From Chroococcidiopsidaceae cyanobacterium CP_BM_RX_35 (GTDB lineage: Bacteria > Cyanobacteriota > Cyanobacteriia > Cyanobacteriales > Chroococcidiopsidaceae): a stretch of DNA of 5,644 nucleotides. Location of the stretch: assembly GCA_019242465.1 (NCBI GenBank), contig JAFAVL010000313.1, forward strand, positions 1 to 5,644, given 5' to 3'. The notes below the pieces were generated by a model. That model had not been told where the DNA came from and did not search any database. It saw only the letters and a list, made by a program, of their open reading frames with translations. Each line of letters begins with the position of its first letter. Position 1 is the first letter of the stretch. Below, in pieces: positions 5,111-5,644 of the stretch. Position numbers and translations under genes: made by a program.

Positions 5111-5644
5111 CTACATGGCTGGGTTAATCACTATAGAGGTCGAAGCTGGTGTGGAGGGAGTATTAGTCAGTCCCGAGTTGGGCGGTTGAGGCACAAAGAA
5201 TGTGGTCCAAATCAAGATTACGGCTACCACACACATGAGTCCCAGTAAAAAATAGCCCACAATGTTAGACCAGATGTTGTTGGTGAATCGACCCATAATT
5301 CGTGAATTATTGCAGATTTTCAGAATGAAGAAGATAGTAGGCGGCGCAATGATTCCATAAACCGTGGCTGAAAAGATTAATGCCTGCACAGCACCAATTC
5401 CAGTCAGATTAATCAGCAGGCTCAGGGCAACCGAAAGGAAAATCGCCGCATAAAATACCTTGGCTTCAGGCAATTTCTTATCCATCCCCCTGGGACAGCC
5501 AAAGGCTTCTGCGGCAATGTAGCCGCAAGAGCCAGCTAGGACAGGAACCGCGATCAAGCCAGAAGCCAGAATCCCAACAGCAAAGAGAAAGTAGGCAGCA
5601 TCCCCAGCAATCGGTCTGAGTGCTTCTGCCGCTTGGTCTACAGT
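5111..5644 (-). CDS. Nramp-family divalent metal transporter, C-terminal part
   Basis: The minus-strand frame is open from the window edge and gives 177 residues ending at TAG (5111-5113); the start lies outside the window. Nramp proteins are inner-membrane, proton-coupled importers of Mn2+ or Fe2+ of about 400-450 residues. The signature here is the segment EALRPIAGDAAYFLFAVGI (residues 7-25) followed by GLIAVPVLAGSCGYIAAEAF (29-48), typical of the region near TM8-TM9. Further hydrophobic spans are at about 63-83, 88-110 (with YGIIAPP) and 126-147, joined by NNSRIMGRFTNN. The metal-binding motifs in TM1 and TM6 are outside the window. An unusual Pro/Ser/Thr-rich tail of about 27 residues follows the last span. 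I cannot tell manganese from iron specificity. Confidence 0.85.
   Translation of the reverse strand, partial: TVDQAAEALRPIAGDAAYFLFAVGILASGLIAVPVLAGSCGYIAAEAFGCPRGMDKKLPEAKVFYAAIFLSVALSLLINLTGIGAVQALIFSATVYGIIAPPTIFFILKICNNSRIMGRFTNNIWSNIVGYFLLGLMCVVAVILIWTTFFVPQPPNSGLTNTPSTPASTSIVINPAM

Noticed and set aside
1..5644. CRISPR array, tRNA, rRNA or riboswitch
   Set aside because: No regularly spaced short repeats, no cloverleaf-like segment and no conserved RNA core were seen on either strand.

Overview
The window looks like an accessory region of a cyanobacterial chromosome or plasmid, built mostly of insertion sequences (IS) packed between broken host genes. The cyanobacterial assignment rests on one HIP1 octamer (GCGATCGC) at 56-63 inside a 14-bp palindrome and on the style of the transposases. 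No rRNA or marker gene confirms it. No CRISPR array, tRNA, rRNA or defence gene was found.

Layout, left to right. (1) 1-217: minus-strand fragment of an unrecognised coiled-coil protein with two diverged copies of a 45-residue repeat. (2) 215-562: 3' remnant of an IS6-family element, made of the last 97 residues of its transposase and its right inverted repeat. (3) 563-949: last 128 residues of an old-yellow-enzyme/NADH:flavin oxidoreductase, cut exactly at the IS6 end. (4) 946-1077: doubtful short reading frame. (5) 1060-1842: minus-strand remnant of an ISKra4-like transposase with a missing N-terminus and an in-frame TGA in the catalytic domain. (6) 1865-5041: an ISNCY-type element with an intact plus-strand transposase (1941-3401), split near its right end by a second element. 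(7) 3560-5014: that nested element, carrying an intact minus-strand IS4/IS701-like transposase (3622-4932). (8) 5111-5644: C-terminal part of an Nramp-family metal transporter on the minus strand, running off the window.

The main result is the nested structure. The right terminal repeat of the ISNCY element is cut in two, 3535-3559 and 5024-5041. The nested element is flanked by a 9-bp near-identical duplication (3551-3559 and 5015-5023). Joining the halves restores a 43-bp terminal repeat that matches the left end (1865-1907) at 37 positions. At least four transposase families have landed within 5 kb. Only the two youngest transposases are open along their whole length. The host genes do not form an operon; they are debris (flavin oxidoreductase, coiled-coil protein) or border genes (Nramp). 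I saw no convincing new biological system beyond this IS stratigraphy.
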